In this document: positions 63,264 through 64,000 of the stretch, one piece after another | Layout: each line of letters opens with the position of its first letter | Position numbering within the stretch: position 1 is the first letter of the stretch | DNA from: an uncultured Lachnospiraceae bacterium | Lineage (GTDB): Bacteria > Bacillota > Clostridia > Lachnospirales > Lachnospiraceae | Length of the DNA: 64,000 nucleotides | Assembly (NCBI GenBank): GCA_947629525.1 | Contig: CANREB010000003.1 | Span: 1 to 64,000 of the forward strand | Direction of reading: 5' to 3' | The notes under the pieces: model-generated | What the model was told of the DNA's origin: nothing | The model's database searches: none | Seen by the model: the letters and a program-made list of their open reading frames with translations, nothing else | Translations under genes and position numbers: made by a program

Positions 63264-64000
63264 CTAAATCCTGCGGATGCACTCAGGATCAAGCAAAAGC
63301 CTTCCCTTACTGATGAGCTGCCGGCTGAGGTCCTTATTCAGCTGCTCTATCTGTTTTCTTCCGTCTGCCGTACGTTCAAGTTCCCAAATCCATGTCGGAA
63401 GCTCCTTTGCCGTATTGTGGCTTGCTGAATACGCCTCGGTAAGAGTATTCTCATACTCATGACCCGTAACATCCCTGTATATTTCATAACAATCTTTATT
63501 TATTGCCAGATTTCTTATATCGACCAGTTCAATATCCTGATACAGATCCATTCTGTTCATATATCCGGCATAAAACACGGGCTGTCCTTTATAGATACCG
63601 CTTGCTATTTTACCATAATGTACCACGTAGCCGCACACAGCCGCCAAATCAGGTCTGTGTGTCAATATATCGTTTCTGTACACGATACGGTAAAATCCCA
63701 AATGCTTGTTGTGGCGCACATCGGCTTTCCACCCCATCCTGCCCGCGAAGTCTATGATTGCTTTCTTACCCGCCTCATATGCGTACATTTTGCTTTGAGG
63801 GTTATCCGCAGTCGAATTTTGATGGCACCGCCAATGATACAGTACCTTAGGGACATGGACTATCTGCTCATTCATCGATCTGTCGTTTTGTCCCTCTCTC
63901 TCCCGCAAAAGCAGTGTGCTCACTACACGCAGTATCAGGTCAAAATCCTGAGAACCGTCATATTCTTTGCGTATGCCGAATTTTTTGATGGTATCTGTTT
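63264..64000 (-). CDS. glycosyltransferase family 2, C-terminal part (truncated by window edge)
   Basis: The frame runs in from the right edge without a start. The visible about 245 residues begin within the GT2 acceptor-site motif (FGIRKEYDGSQDFDLILRV) and continue VPKVLYHWRCHQNSTADNP, typical of multidomain polysaccharide glycosyltransferases. Position 63923 is only an internal GTG and not a real start. After the GT2 domain come about 130 residues of less conserved sequence ending at the stop. It is part of the same wall-polysaccharide cluster. Confidence 0.82.
   Translation of the reverse strand, partial: TDTIKKFGIRKEYDGSQDFDLILRVVSTLLLREREGQNDRSMNEQIVHVPKVLYHWRCHQNSTADNPQSKMYAYEAGKKAIIDFAGRMGWKADVRHNKHLGFYRIVYRNDILTHRPDLAAVCGYVVHYGKIASGIYKGQPVFYAGYMNRMDLYQDIELVDIRNLAINKDCYEIYRDVTGHEYENTLTEAYSASHNTAKELPTWIWELERTADGRKQIEQLNKDLSRQLISKGRLLLDPECIRRI

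Overview
The window reads as chromosomal DNA of an endospore-forming anaerobe of the Clostridia, most likely Lachnospiraceae. The support is SpoVAD, SpoVAE, a GerM-type lipoprotein and a PdaB-like deacetylase, an [FeFe]-hydrogenase-derived sensor, Firmicute-style GGAGG ribosome sites throughout, and several small families typical of gut Clostridia (DUF5721, DUF4125, DUF6020, TIGR03915). The genus cannot be named from this alone. No tRNA, rRNA, IS element, prophage or CRISPR array was seen. Nearly every gene is intact, and most lie on the minus strand in long tight operons. Start codons were placed from ribosome-binding sites, so several differ from the longest open frame.

Layout. (1) 0-11 kb, minus: glnA, an ANTAR regulator, manC, dapF, then an MBOAT acyltransferase with a DHHW/AlgX-like partner (surface polysaccharide O-acetylation), an S8 protease, an HD-GYP protein with its own promoter, and a secreted SGNH esterase. 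(2) 11-17 kb: hisC, a DUF368 membrane protein, a methyltransferase, hslO and nadE from one promoter, with a membrane-anchored FMN-bind-like protein converging on nadE. (3) 17-26 kb: a plus-strand DUF6020 protein, then a mixed operon comEA / response regulator / histidine kinase / gerM-like / comEC / deacetylase. (4) 26-34 kb: arginine biosynthesis (GNAT, argJ, argB, argD, then a solute-binding lipoprotein-like gene translationally coupled to argD) divergent from argG; argC, argF and argH are absent here. (5) 34-40 kb: DegV, DUF5721, spoVAE, aroK, ridA, a small conserved gene, the hydrogenase/chemoreceptor fusion and spoVAD. (6) 40-45 kb: a five-gene operon of unknown function with an SCP2 lipid-binding protein, a membrane-anchored alpha/beta hydrolase, a stand-alone condensation domain, a stand-alone carrier protein and a stand-alone acyl-AMP ligase. 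(7) 45-51 kb: trpS, a TPR-DUF4037-DUF4125 fusion, and a TIGR03915/radical-SAM DNA-repair pair preceded by LexA-like boxes. (8) 51-56 kb: an XRE regulator and the operon HtrA / ClpX-like ATPase / YczE / methyltransferase. (9) 56-64 kb: glmS and a cell-wall polysaccharide cluster (GT2 enzymes, LCP ligase, WbaP-like initiating transferase) that runs off the right edge.

Best candidates for something undescribed are the SCP2/hydrolase/C/ACP/ligase operon, which looks like a minimal dissociated assembly line making an acyl conjugate. Next come the SOS-type control of the radical-SAM repair pair, the H2-sensor-like chemoreceptor, the competence plus two-component plus GerM operon, and the spoVAD and spoVAE genes that each begin directly at the T-tract of an intrinsic terminator.
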